NCBI GenBank assembly: GCA_027483285.1
Contig: JAIXUZ010000327.1
Span: forward strand, 1-7,494
Source of the DNA: Bacteroidota bacterium
GTDB lineage: Bacteria; Bacteroidota; Bacteroidia; CAMBQF01
Reading direction: 5' to 3'
DNA length: 7,494 nucleotides
Shown here: one piece after another, positions 1 to 6,724 of the stretch
Layout of the letters: every line of letters starts with the position of its first letter
How positions within the stretch are numbered: the first letter of the stretch is position 1
The notes under the pieces: model-generated
Told to the model about the DNA's origin: nothing
What the model saw: only the letters and a program-made list of their open reading frames with translations
Databases searched by the model: none
Program-made: the position numbers and the translations under genes

Positions 1-2
1 AG

Positions 3-3000
3 GCACAAACAGGCAGCAACCTGCGTACGCAATACATTAGCACCGCCAAAGATACGGTACAACTAGACAGTTTAAGTATCATTCCGGGCTCGTTTTTTAT
101 CCACAATGCCGCAGGCGATAGCGTGGCCGAAAACCTGTATACTTTCGATTTTATAAATGCCCAGCTGATATGGAACCGCCAAGCGCTGAACCAATTGGGT
201 GTGGTGCGCGATACCGTTTACGAAGCTAACTTCCGCGTGTTCCCTTCGCGCTTAAACAAGCCCGTGGCGCATAAAACTATGGCCACCGTAAACCAGGTAA
301 ACAAGGGCTATACCAACCCCTTTCAAATTAAGGGCGACCAAACGCGCGAGGATATTTTTAAGTTTGACGGGTTGCAGAAAAGTGGGGCTATATCGCGCGG
401 TATAAGCTTTGGCAACAACCAGGATGTAGTGGTAAACTCCAACCTCAACCTGCAACTATCGGGCAAAATTGGTGATAATATTGAGCTTACCGCGGCTATT
501 ACCGATGATAACATCCCTATTCAGCCTGATGGGAATACGCAGCAGTTGCAGGACTTTGACCGGGTATACATTCAGCTGGCGAATGAAAACACCAAACTGA
601 TAGCGGGCGACTTCCAGATAAACCGCCCTGAGAGTTACTTTATGAACTTTAATAAGCGGTTGAAGGGCGGCAGCTTTACCTCCAAATTCACCGCTTTAAA
701 AAACAGCGAGGGCAAGGTTATAGCAACTAACAAAGTATCAGCATCCATAGCCATTGCGCGGGGGCGTTTTGCACGTAATCAGATACAAGGTGTTGAGGGC
801 AACCAGGGGCCTTACCGTTTAAGAGGGAATAACAACGAGGTGTTTATCATTATCCTTTCAGGATCAGAAAAAGTATACATTGACGGAAGGCAATTGAAAC
901 GCGGGCAGGAAAACGATTATGTTATTGACTACAACACGGCCGAGATTACGTTTACATCGAAAATACTGCTAACCAAAGACCTTAGGGTGTTTGTGGAGTT
1001 TGAATATGCAGACAATAACTACTCGCGCACGCTGTACCATTTTGGTAATGATTTTGAAACGGAGAAGCTAAAGCTGCATTTTAACGCCTACTCTGAACAA
1101 GACCTGAAAAATCAACCGCTGCAACAAAGCCTTGCCGCGCCTGAGCGTGCGTTGTTAGATACCATTGGCGATAACCTTTTGCAGGCCGTAATACCCAATG
1201 TGGACACTGTACTTTACACCAACAACCAGATACTGTATACAGCGGTTGACACGCTGGTAAACGGCATACCTACGGTGAAATACAAATACTCTACCGACAG
1301 CCTTGTGGCTAAATACCGAGTGGGCTTTAGCAATGTAGGCGTTAACAACGGCAACTACATACAGGTAAACACCCTGGCCAACGGCAAAGTATACCAATGG
1401 ATTGACCCTGTGGGAACGGTTCGTCAGGGAAGCTATGAGCCGGTGCTGCAACTAATCCCCCCGAAAAAGAAACAGATGTTTACCGTGGGTGGGGAATATA
1501 AACTGGGAAACAATTTAAAGGCTGGCTTTGAAGCAGCGTACTCTGTTAACGACCTGAACACCTTCTCTGACCGCGACGGTGGCGACGATGGCGATGTGGC
1601 GTTTAGGGTATACATGCAAAAGCTTACCAAACTTAACCCAAAAGATACCGTTGACCCGTGGATACTGAATACCACAGTAAACTATGAGCAGGTGAACAAG
1701 AACTTCTCGGCACTGGAGCGTTTTAGGAATGTAGAGTTTGACCGCGACTGGAACCTTGCTACCATTACCCAACCGGCTACGCAGCATTTGCCAAGCTTAG
1801 CGTTGGGTGTGGGCAACAAACGCAATGGCAGTGTTAACTACCGCTTTACATCATTCTTAGCGGGTGACCAATACACGGCTTTTCAAAATGCGTACAACAC
1901 CGATTTGAATTACAAAGCCTTTAGGTTTGCGTTTAACGGAAGCCAGACACGGTCGGAAGGGCTAACGCAAAACACATCCTTTATTCGCCACAGAGCCAAC
2001 CTGTATAAAACGATAAAAAAGACAGTGATAATTGGGTATAAAGATGAGTTTGAGCGCAACCTGTTTAGCAATGCAGTTACCGATACATTGCTTACCCGAT
2101 CGTACCAGTTTTACGACTTTCAGTTTTATGTTAGCAATGCCGATACAGCGAAGATTAAGATGGGCAGTTTTTACCGCCGCCGCACCGACTGGTATGCACG
2201 CGATAACCAACTTAACAAAACCGCTGTTGCCGACTGGGCGGGCATAAACTTTGAGTTGCTGGCTATGAAAAGCAGTAGCCTGAAACTGATTACCACCTTC
2301 CGGTCACTGAAGATTGTAGACCCCACGCTTACGGCGGTACAGCCTGATAATTCGCTGGTGAACAGGTTGGAGTATTCATTGAAAATATTGAAAGGGGCTA
2401 TTACCACTACTACGTTTTACGAGGTTGGTTCGGGGTTAGAGGCGAAGAAGCAATTCTCGTACATACAAGTCGCCACGGGCCAAGGTGTATACGCATGGGT
2501 TGATTATAACAGCAACGGGATAAAAGAGCTGAACGAGTTTGAGGTGTCGCCCTTCCCCGACCAGGCTAATTACATACGGATATTTACCCCAACGTTAGAC
2601 TTTGTAAAAACCTACAGCAACCAGTTTAACCAGGTGCTGAATATTAGCGCTGAGAAGTTTTTTAAAGACAAGAAAAAGGGGATTAAAAAATTTATTGCGC
2701 GCTTTAGTAACCAAACCACCTACCGCATAGAACGCAAGACTACCAAGGACAATATTATAGAGGCAATTAACCCCTTTTTGCAAGCGGTAAACAGCCCTGA
2801 GTTGTTGACGCTGAACTCATCGGCACGGAATACGTTTTACTTTAACCGTAACGACCCTGTGTATGGAATAGATTTTAACTGGCAGGATGTGCGTAGCAAA
2901 ACCCTTATGGTTAATGGCTTTGACAACCGTACAAATAAGTTTACCTCTATCCGCTCACGGTACAATATTACCCCAAAAATTACCGTCAATTTAGATTTGA

Positions 3001-3458
3001 AAAGGGGTAATAAATCGTCAGGTTCGGAGTTCTTGAGTACGCGCAATTTTAACATTACGTATTACGAGTTAGAGCCCCGCTTTATCTACCAACCCGGTGC
3101 TACCTTCCGCCTGGCACTTAGCTATAATATTGCCCGTAAACAAAACGTAGCCGACCTTGGCGGTCAGCGCTCTATCAACCAAAATGCGGGTATTGAAATT
3201 AAATACAACCAGCTAAACAAAGGCAGCTTGCAGTTGAAGTTTAACTACATCAACATAGCGTTTAACGCGCAGCCAAACTCACCGCTGGCATACGAAATGT
3301 TAGAAGGCTTACGTGCAGGCCAAAACATGACGTGGAACCTAACCTACCAGCGCAACCTGGGCAGCAACCTGCAAATGAATGTTACCTACGATGGCCGGCG
3401 CGCACAGGGTGTTAAAACAGTGCATACAGGTGGTATGCAGTTGAGAGCGATATTTTAG
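3..3458 (+). CDS. SprA-like giant outer-membrane beta-barrel protein, 5'-truncated by the window edge
   Basis: The reading frame is open from base 3, so the gene begins upstream; 1151 residues are visible. The GTG at 123 is not the start, because the preceding 40 codons read as protein of the same style (for example DTVQLDSLSIIPGSFFI). Window residues about 133-230 carry the strongest family signal: FGNNQDVVVNSNLNLQLSG, then DDNIPIQPDGNTQQLQDFDR, a pattern I associate with the SprA N-terminal module. A second module at about residues 290-350 (DYVIDYNTAEITFTSK, then VEFEYADNNY) also recalls SprA. Residues 834-845 form an EF-hand-like loop, DYNSNGIKELNE. The last ~300 residues show alternating polar/hydrophobic strands and end in LRAIF, a terminal aromatic residue as in a beta-barrel assembly signal. 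SprA is the type IX secretion translocon of about 2300-2400 residues; this protein may be a shorter relative of unknown function, though its full length cannot be seen. Location in the outer membrane is well supported; a secretion role is only inference. Confidence 0.85.
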   Translation, partial: AQTGSNLRTQYISTAKDTVQLDSLSIIPGSFFIHNAAGDSVAENLYTFDFINAQLIWNRQALNQLGVVRDTVYEANFRVFPSRLNKPVAHKTMATVNQVNKGYTNPFQIKGDQTREDIFKFDGLQKSGAISRGISFGNNQDVVVNSNLNLQLSGKIGDNIELTAAITDDNIPIQPDGNTQQLQDFDRVYIQLANENTKLIAGDFQINRPESYFMNFNKRLKGGSFTSKFTALKNSEGKVIATNKVSASIAIARGRFARNQIQGVEGNQGPYRLRGNNNEVFIIILSGSEKVYIDGRQLKRGQENDYVIDYNTAEITFTSKILLTKDLRVFVEFEYADNNYSRTLYHFGNDFETEKLKLHFNAYSEQDLKNQPLQQSLAAPERALLDTIGDNLLQAVIPNVDTVLYTNNQILYTAVDTLVNGIPTVKYKYSTDSLVAKYRVGFSNVGVNNGNYIQVNTLANGKVYQWIDPVGTVRQGSYEPVLQLIPPKKKQMFTVGGEYKLGNNLKAGFEAAYSVNDLNTFSDRDGGDDGDVAFRVYMQKLTKLNPKDTVDPWILNTTVNYEQVNKNFSALERFRNVEFDRDWNLATITQPATQHLPSLALGVGNKRNGSVNYRFTSFLAGDQYTAFQNAYNTDLNYKAFRFAFNGSQTRSEGLTQNTSFIRHRANLYKTIKKTVIIGYKDEFERNLFSNAVTDTLLTRSYQFYDFQFYVSNADTAKIKMGSFYRRRTDWYARDNQLNKTAVADWAGINFELLAMKSSSLKLITTFRSLKIVDPTLTAVQPDNSLVNRLEYSLKILKGAITTTTFYEVGSGLEAKKQFSYIQVATGQGVYAWVDYNSNGIKELNEFEVSPFPDQANYIRIFTPTLDFVKTYSNQFNQVLNISAEKFFKDKKKGIKKFIARFSNQTTYRIERKTTKDNIIEAINPFLQAVNSPELLTLNSSARNTFYFNRNDPVYGIDFNWQDVRSKTLMVNGFDNRTNKFTSIRSRYNITPKITVNLDLKRGNKSSGSEFLSTRNFNITYYELEPRFIYQPGATFRLALSYNIARKQNVADLGGQRSINQNAGIEIKYNQLNKGSLQLKFNYINIAFNAQPNSPLAYEMLEGLRAGQNMTWNLTYQRNLGSNLQMNVTYDGRRAQGVKTVHTGGMQLRAIF

Positions 3459-3493
3459 AATTAGATAATATGCTAATGAGATAATTAGATAAT
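3459..3493. repeat. AT-rich linker with an 11-bp direct repeat
   Basis: The spacer between the barrel gene and the small downstream gene contains aattagataat twice, at 3459-3469 and 3483-3493, 24 bp apart. The second copy runs into the ATG at 3492. The first copy is also followed by an ATG (3470), which opens only a four-codon frame ending in TAA. No Shine-Dalgarno-like sequence is present. Low-complexity linkers of this kind are, from memory, common between genes in Bacteroidota; whether this one has any function is unknown. Confidence 0.6.
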
Positions 3494-3875
3494 GAAAAAG
3501 GCAACATTAATTCCTCTACTACTTTTTATAATCACTATCTCTGTAATTATTGGCTATAAGTATTACACACAAAATTTACTAAAAAACAATAACAAAATAG
3601 AAAAAGCAAGGGTATATGATACGGGCGGAAATGCTAAAGGAAGTATAACTATATATTATATATTTTCAATAAATAATATGCCATATAAAGGCACATACTA
3701 CACATCAAGAATAAGTAGTAATGATGTCACTAAATTTAAAGGGAGATATATTCCAGTATTATTCTCAATAAATGACCCTAATAACAACGTAGGATTACTC
3801 TTAAAGAAAGATTTTGAAGAATACAATCTAGTATATCCTGATAGTCTTAAATGGATTGAGGATTTAAGCTTTTAA
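3492..3875 (+). CDS. Small membrane-anchored protein of unknown function, AT-rich
   Basis: This 127-residue protein has a lysine-started hydrophobic segment at residues 4-21 (LIPLL to SVIIG), which is either a single transmembrane anchor or an uncleaved signal, with no lipobox cysteine. The remaining ~100 residues should lie outside the cytoplasm. They show a beta-rich pattern: a Y-Y-I-F-S-I strand, NNMPYKGTYY, then KGRYIPVLFSINDPNNN, and a C-terminal PDSLKW. The order 'strand, short loop with a Y, basic strand, NDP-N-N turn' recalls DUF3592-like small proteins and many unnamed Bacteroidota orphans; I cannot name a family. By hand count GC is about 27%, far below the 45-48% of neighbouring genes, which suggests recent acquisition or weak constraint. 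It lies 33 bp after the barrel gene on the same strand and converges on the next gene with a 5-bp gap. The function is not known. Confidence 0.75.
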   Translation: MKKATLIPLLLFIITISVIIGYKYYTQNLLKNNNKIEKARVYDTGGNAKGSITIYYIFSINNMPYKGTYYTSRISSNDVTKFKGRYIPVLFSINDPNNNVGLLLKKDFEEYNLVYPDSLKWIEDLSF

Positions 3876-3900
3876 TAAATTTATTGCCTAATTAGCTTAA
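3864..3900. terminator. Possible AT-rich stem at the convergent gene junction
   Basis: ttaagct (3864-3870) is the exact reverse complement of agcttaa (3894-3900), and between them lies a 12-bp perfect palindrome, aataaatttatt (3874-3885). The structure covers the stop codons of both convergent genes (stop of the small gene at 3873-3875; stop of the minus-strand gene at 3881-3883). It could serve as a bidirectional terminator, but it is AT-rich, the stem is short and there is no clear U-tract, so this is a weak call. Confidence 0.25.
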
Positions 3901-4591
3901 CCACCGCCCGTTTTGCAATGGGTAAATAGGTTTCCATTAAGGGGATTTCTATTTGGGGGTTGACTACGTAGACTGCGGGATTAGGCAGTTTGGCGCGGTT
4001 TTTTATCAAATCGAGTTTGATGTTTTCTGGAGTGTTTGTAAAGCTATGCTTGTAGCTGTCTAAATACTCGGTGTGGATGGCACGGTAACGCTGCTCGGCT
4101 TCTTCAAAAATGGTAATGGTGTATTCGTACACAAAGGTTTCTTTGCTTTTGGGGCGCAGCAAAAACATGTACCCCTCGAACGCGTAGAGCGGCAATACTC
4201 CCACAGGCTCTACCTGCAAAAGGTTTTCTACATAATCGAACAACTGCTTACCGGTTTGTACATACTTTTCAAACTGGGGGATGGAGTAGTTTATAATCTC
4301 TTCCAGCTCGTTCATTATGCCTTCGTTTCCGGCCATTTTCTCAAAGTCGATGCGGAGGTTTTCCCAATCTACCTGCTTTATATGGTCGGGGAAGGATGAA
4401 TATAGGTTATGGGTGCTTTGCTTTAACGTTAGTAATTGGCGGTGGTGTTCTATCACCTCTGCCAGGTGCGGGTATAGCTTTTTCTCATCGAAATTATGGC
4501 CTACTTCGTTTAAATAAGCCAACAGGATATAGCGCTTATATTCAGCGTCTATAATGTCTTCGGTAATCCAGTTTTTGCTAAGGTTCTTCAT
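3881..4591 (-). CDS. Conserved Bacteroidota protein of unknown function (236 aa)
   Basis: The product has no signal peptide and no hydrophobic membrane segment, so it is probably cytoplasmic. The N-terminal part (about residues 7-125) looks mainly helical: NWITEDIIDAEYKRYILLAY, a helix ending in EHHRQLLTLK, then LRIDFEKMAG and LEEIINYSIPQFEKYVQTGK. The middle and C-terminal parts are more beta-like (VGVLPLYAFEGYMFLLRP, then VYEYTITIFEE) and the protein closes with NPQIEIPLMETYLPIAKRAV. The N-terminal W-I-T-E...EYKRY-LLAYL and the C-terminal ETYLPIAKR resemble a family of uncharacterised Bacteroidota proteins that I recognise only as hypothetical. No catalytic motif is apparent. The ATG at 4591 is the natural start: the frame begins with MKNLSKNWITE, and a plausible promoter sits 44 bp upstream. 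It is convergent with the small AT-rich gene and divergent from the OmpA lipoprotein gene, so it is probably transcribed alone. Confidence 0.8.
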   Translation of the reverse strand: MKNLSKNWITEDIIDAEYKRYILLAYLNEVGHNFDEKKLYPHLAEVIEHHRQLLTLKQSTHNLYSSFPDHIKQVDWENLRIDFEKMAGNEGIMNELEEIINYSIPQFEKYVQTGKQLFDYVENLLQVEPVGVLPLYAFEGYMFLLRPKSKETFVYEYTITIFEEAEQRYRAIHTEYLDSYKHSFTNTPENIKLDLIKNRAKLPNPAVYVVNPQIEIPLMETYLPIAKRAVVKLIRQ

Positions 4592-4634
4592 ACCAAATCG
4601 GGTTAACGTTATATAGTAAACGTAATTTAGTAAA

Positions 4635-4662
4635 CAAAGGTTTTACCTGCCATTGGCGGCAA
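4635..4662 (-). promoter_or_regulatory. Candidate Bacteroidota-type promoter for the 236-aa protein gene
   Basis: Read on the minus strand, TTG (4662-4660) is followed after 17 bases by AACCTTTG (4642-4635). The Bacteroidota vegetative promoter is TTG near -33 and TAnnTTTG near -7, with a reported spacing of about 17-23. Only one position of the -7 box differs (A for T at the first base). The element lies 44 bp upstream of the ATG. The rest of the 173-bp divergent spacer (4592-4764) should also hold the promoter of the OmpA gene. The best match there is TACTTTTA at 4731-4738, which lacks a convincing -33 partner, so I do not list it separately. Confidence 0.35.
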
Positions 4663-4764
4663 TATCCTTATCAACACCCTAGTGTTACTTACTGCTGTTT
4701 TGAGCGGTAATTAGCACCTATTGCATAGCGTACTTTTACTATGTAAAATAGACTACTTATAGTT

Positions 4765-5763
4765 ATGAAAAAGGTAATATTAATGGCAACGGCCGTAGCG
4801 GCATTAACAGGTTGCGTACCGGGCCGTATACATGATGAACTTAAAGCTAAGTACACCGACTGCACCACAGAAAACGCTAAGTTGAAGGCAGATAACTCTT
4901 TGCTTACAACCGATAAAAACGAGTGCGAAGAAGACGCTAAAAAAGCGAAGAAAATAACATCGGAACTGGTGCGCGATACCACGATGATGGGAAACTCGCT
5001 ACGCAAAATAACCAACAACTACGACCAGCTTAACAAAACCTACGATTTGCTGTTGGCTAAAAACAAAGAACTGTTGGACGATAATGAGCGCGATACCAAA
5101 ACGTTGACAGGCCAGCTGTTTACATCGCAAAAAGATTTGCAGGACAAAGAAGACATGCTGAAAAAGCTGGGGAAAGAACTGGACGATAAAAAAGTAAACC
5201 TGGATAAAATGCAGGGCGACTTGGCCGAACAGCAAAAAAAGCTTGACCAGTTACAATCGATATTAGACAAGAAAGACTCGACCGTAAACGCGCTTAAACG
5301 CACCGTTACTGATGCATTAACCGGCTTTAACAACAACGGGCTGACGGTAGAAATGCGCAATGGCAAGGTATATGTATCGATGGACGAAAGCCTGCTGTTT
5401 GCATCGGGTAGCACCAAAATTGATGCTAAAGGTGCTGATGCCATTAAAAAACTGGCGAAGGTTTTGGAAGAGAACACCGACATTAACGTGATGGTGGAAG
5501 GCCATACTGATGATGTGCCTATGCGTGGTAGCGGCGAGATTAAAGACAACTGGGATTTGAGCGTTATGCGTGCATCTACCGTAACCAAGCTACTGGTATC
5601 ATCGGCTAAGGTTGACCCTTTGCGCATTACAGCATCGGGCCATGGTGAGTTTATGCCATTAGCAACCGGTAAAACACCCGAAGCACGTAAGAAAAACCGC
5701 CGTACCGAGATTATCCTTACGCCTAAGCTTGATGAGCTTTTCAGGGTGATAGAAAATAACTAA
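4765..5763 (+). CDS. OmpA-family peptidoglycan-binding lipoprotein with a long coiled coil
   Basis: The 332-residue product starts with a lipoprotein signal peptide: MKK, a hydrophobic stretch and the lipobox LTGC, so Cys17 should be lipidated and held in the outer membrane. Residues about 25-182 are charged, Lys/Glu/Asp-rich and heptad-like, with few prolines and repeated KELDD/KKLDQ-type blocks, indicating an extended coiled coil. Residues about 193-318 form an OmpA C-terminal domain: LLFASGSTKID, VEGHTDDVPM, NWDLSVMRA, and a final KKNRRTEIIL. Asp249 (in HTD) and Arg269 (in VMRA) match the Asp/Arg pair that binds the meso-diaminopimelate of peptidoglycan in characterised OmpA domains. The likely role is a spacer or tether between the outer membrane and the cell wall. 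The ATG at 4765 is fixed by the signal peptide. The TAA (5761-5763) is 24 bp before the Nudix gene, so the two may be co-transcribed. Confidence 0.93.
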   Translation: MKKVILMATAVAALTGCVPGRIHDELKAKYTDCTTENAKLKADNSLLTTDKNECEEDAKKAKKITSELVRDTTMMGNSLRKITNNYDQLNKTYDLLLAKNKELLDDNERDTKTLTGQLFTSQKDLQDKEDMLKKLGKELDDKKVNLDKMQGDLAEQQKKLDQLQSILDKKDSTVNALKRTVTDALTGFNNNGLTVEMRNGKVYVSMDESLLFASGSTKIDAKGADAIKKLAKVLEENTDINVMVEGHTDDVPMRGSGEIKDNWDLSVMRASTVTKLLVSSAKVDPLRITASGHGEFMPLATGKTPEARKKNRRTEIILTPKLDELFRVIENN

Positions 5764-5789
5764 AAGTTAAAAGATAAAAACTAAAAGTT
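5761..5789 (+). repeat. 8-bp direct repeat spanning the OmpA stop and the Nudix start
   Basis: taaaagtt occurs at 5761-5768, where it contains the OmpA stop codon, and again at 5782-5789, where it overlaps the first two bases of the TTG start of the Nudix gene. The copies are exactly 21 bp apart, and the A-rich sequence between them (aaaagataaaaac) is a degenerate further copy. No Shine-Dalgarno sequence is visible; an A-rich leader in its place is typical of Bacteroidota translation starts. Confidence 0.6.
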
Positions 5790-6426
5790 GGTTAGCTCGC
5801 CGGAGTTTATAGTGCAGTTAAAGGCAAGGCTGGAGCAGCCTTTGCCGGCATGGGAGGCGCATAAAATTATGGCACCGCCATCGCGCCTGCCAACGCCCAA
5901 CTACGACGAGAAGAAAAAGCAGGCCCGTGTGGGTTGTGTGCTGGTATTTATTTACCCGATAAACGATGTGCTACATGTAGTATTAACGCAGCGGCCGGAG
6001 TATGATGGTACGCATTCTGGGCAAATATCTTTTCCCGGAGGTAAGGTAGAAGAAGGCGATGTAGGGTATGTAGCCACCGCGCTACGCGAGGCCCGTGAGG
6101 AGGTAAACATACAGGCTGAGGATGTTACCATACTGGGGCAACTGAGCGATTTGTATATACCACCAAGTAATTTTCTGGTGTTCCCTGTGGTTGGGTATTC
6201 TGCCAAAAGGCCTGATTTTATTGCTGATGCACGCGAGGTAGTTGATATTATTGAACTGCCATTAGCCGAAATTTTAAACGGCGAAAATATAACAACTACC
6301 AGTATTGTAGCTAACAAAATATTCAGGTTCGATTCGCCTACGTTTAAGTTTACTGAGCGCATTGTTTGGGGCGCTACGGCAATGATGCTGGCGGAGTTGA
6401 AGTATTTGTTGGAGGAAATGGCCTAA
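5788..6426 (+). CDS. Nudix hydrolase, CoA pyrophosphatase (NudL/YeaB)-like
   Basis: Enzymes of this group split coenzyme A and its derivatives into 3',5'-ADP and phosphopantetheine (or acyl-phosphopantetheine). The 212-residue protein has LTQRPEYDGTHSGQISFPGG (residues 66-85), which matches the extra signature of the CoA-pyrophosphatase subgroup just before the Nudix box. The box follows as GGKVEEGD, then ALREAREEVNI (98-108); the metal-binding glutamates are Glu101, Glu104 and Glu105. The box is one residue longer than the general consensus and has Asn where most Nudix proteins have Gly (position 107); E. coli NudL shows the same extra residue and also lacks this Gly. The start is taken as TTG at 5788, since a stop (5782-5784) lies just upstream and the N-terminus PEFIVQLKARLEQPLP fits the family; GTG at 5812 would give a slightly shorter protein. 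The protein is probably cytoplasmic. Substrate is inferred from the motif, not proven. Confidence 0.9.
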   Translation: MVSSPEFIVQLKARLEQPLPAWEAHKIMAPPSRLPTPNYDEKKKQARVGCVLVFIYPINDVLHVVLTQRPEYDGTHSGQISFPGGKVEEGDVGYVATALREAREEVNIQAEDVTILGQLSDLYIPPSNFLVFPVVGYSAKRPDFIADAREVVDIIELPLAEILNGENITTTSIVANKIFRFDSPTFKFTERIVWGATAMMLAELKYLLEEMA

Positions 6427-6529
6427 CCGCATAGCTCCCTCTCCCATGAAGAAAGGGAATAATATTAATTCGCTTCCCACAAAACACATTAACAATTATT
6501 CTGCCTAACGGCATATCTCTGCCGAGGGC

Positions 6530-6561
6530 ATTACTTTCTTTGCATGCCCAAAGAAAGTAAT
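6530..6561. repeat. Perfect 13-bp inverted repeat (REP-like palindrome)
   Basis: attactttctttg (6530-6542) pairs exactly with caaagaaagtaat (6549-6561) around a 6-base loop. CAAAGAAA recurs directly after the right arm, at 6562-6569. From memory, sequences of the form TTACTTTCTTTG...CAAAGAAAGTAAnCAAAGAAAAGGC occur in many copies in intergenic regions of Bacteroidota and some other genomes, so this looks like one copy of a dispersed palindromic repeat. There is no T-run after either arm, so a plain intrinsic terminator is less likely, although transcripts from either side would fold here. Confidence 0.75.
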
Positions 6562-6574
6562 CAAAGAAAAGGCA

Positions 6575-6673
6575 CCACGCCCAAAGACACTGCAATTTTG
6601 CTTTCGCACGGGGCTAACCACACTAATTGCCATGCAAAATTTTGTGTCCGCGCCAGGCGTGGACTACCCACGC
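6575..6673. repeat. Imperfect long inverted repeat followed by a short perfect hairpin
   Basis: Three blocks on the left find complementary blocks in mirrored order on the right: ccacgcc (6575-6581) with ggcgtgg (6656-6662), gacac (6586-6590) with gtgtc (6644-6648), and aattttgc (6594-6601) with gcaaaatt (6634-6641), around a 32-base loop. Spacer lengths between blocks differ slightly, so the stem would be bulged. The right end can instead form a tight hairpin, gcgtgg (6657-6662) with ccacgc (6668-6673) and a 5-base loop. The two foldings share the gcgtgg segment and exclude each other. With the 6530-6561 palindrome this makes a compact ~145-bp structured unit. Confidence 0.6.
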
Positions 6674-6724
6674 ACTATAATTTCTACTTTTTACTTTGCA
6701 GACAGCTCAATATTTAAAATAAAA

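Larger units (their letters stand above)
6427..6724. other. 298-bp non-coding stretch rich in palindromes
   Basis: No credible gene is present; the frames here are short and shadow-like. The first ~100 bp contains a weak imperfect hairpin just after the Nudix stop (tccc 6442-6445 with ggga 6455-6458), which lacks a T-run, and a second small one (cggca 6509-6513 with tgccg 6520-6524). From 6530 to 6673 it is dominated by the inverted repeats listed separately. The final ~50 bp before the cyclase stop is AT-rich and unremarkable. The stretch separates two convergent genes, so termination of both would be expected here. Confidence 0.6.

Noticed and set aside
123..125. GTG as the start of the giant barrel protein
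   Set aside because: The frame is open to the window edge and the upstream 40 codons read as protein of matching style, so the gene is simply cut by the window.
4700..4738. Bacteroidota-type promoter for the OmpA gene
   Set aside because: TACTTTTA at 4731-4738 resembles the -7 box, but no TTG lies at the right distance: the nearest TTG (4700-4702) is 28 bp away, and a TTA at 4711-4713 is only a weak substitute.
5040..5627. A 195-residue minus-strand frame opposite the OmpA gene
   Set aside because: It is a serine-rich shadow of the coiled-coil coding sequence, with no domain or independent context.
5952..6362. A 136-residue minus-strand frame opposite the Nudix gene
   Set aside because: It mirrors the Nudix coding sequence and has no recognisable motif or start context.
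6436..6458. Terminator hairpin right after the Nudix gene
   Set aside because: The pairing is only 4-5 bp with a large loop and no T-run follows.
6374..6595. A 73-residue minus-strand frame through the palindromic element
   Set aside because: Its KESNALGRD-type sequence is the translation of the intergenic repeat, a common source of false gene calls.
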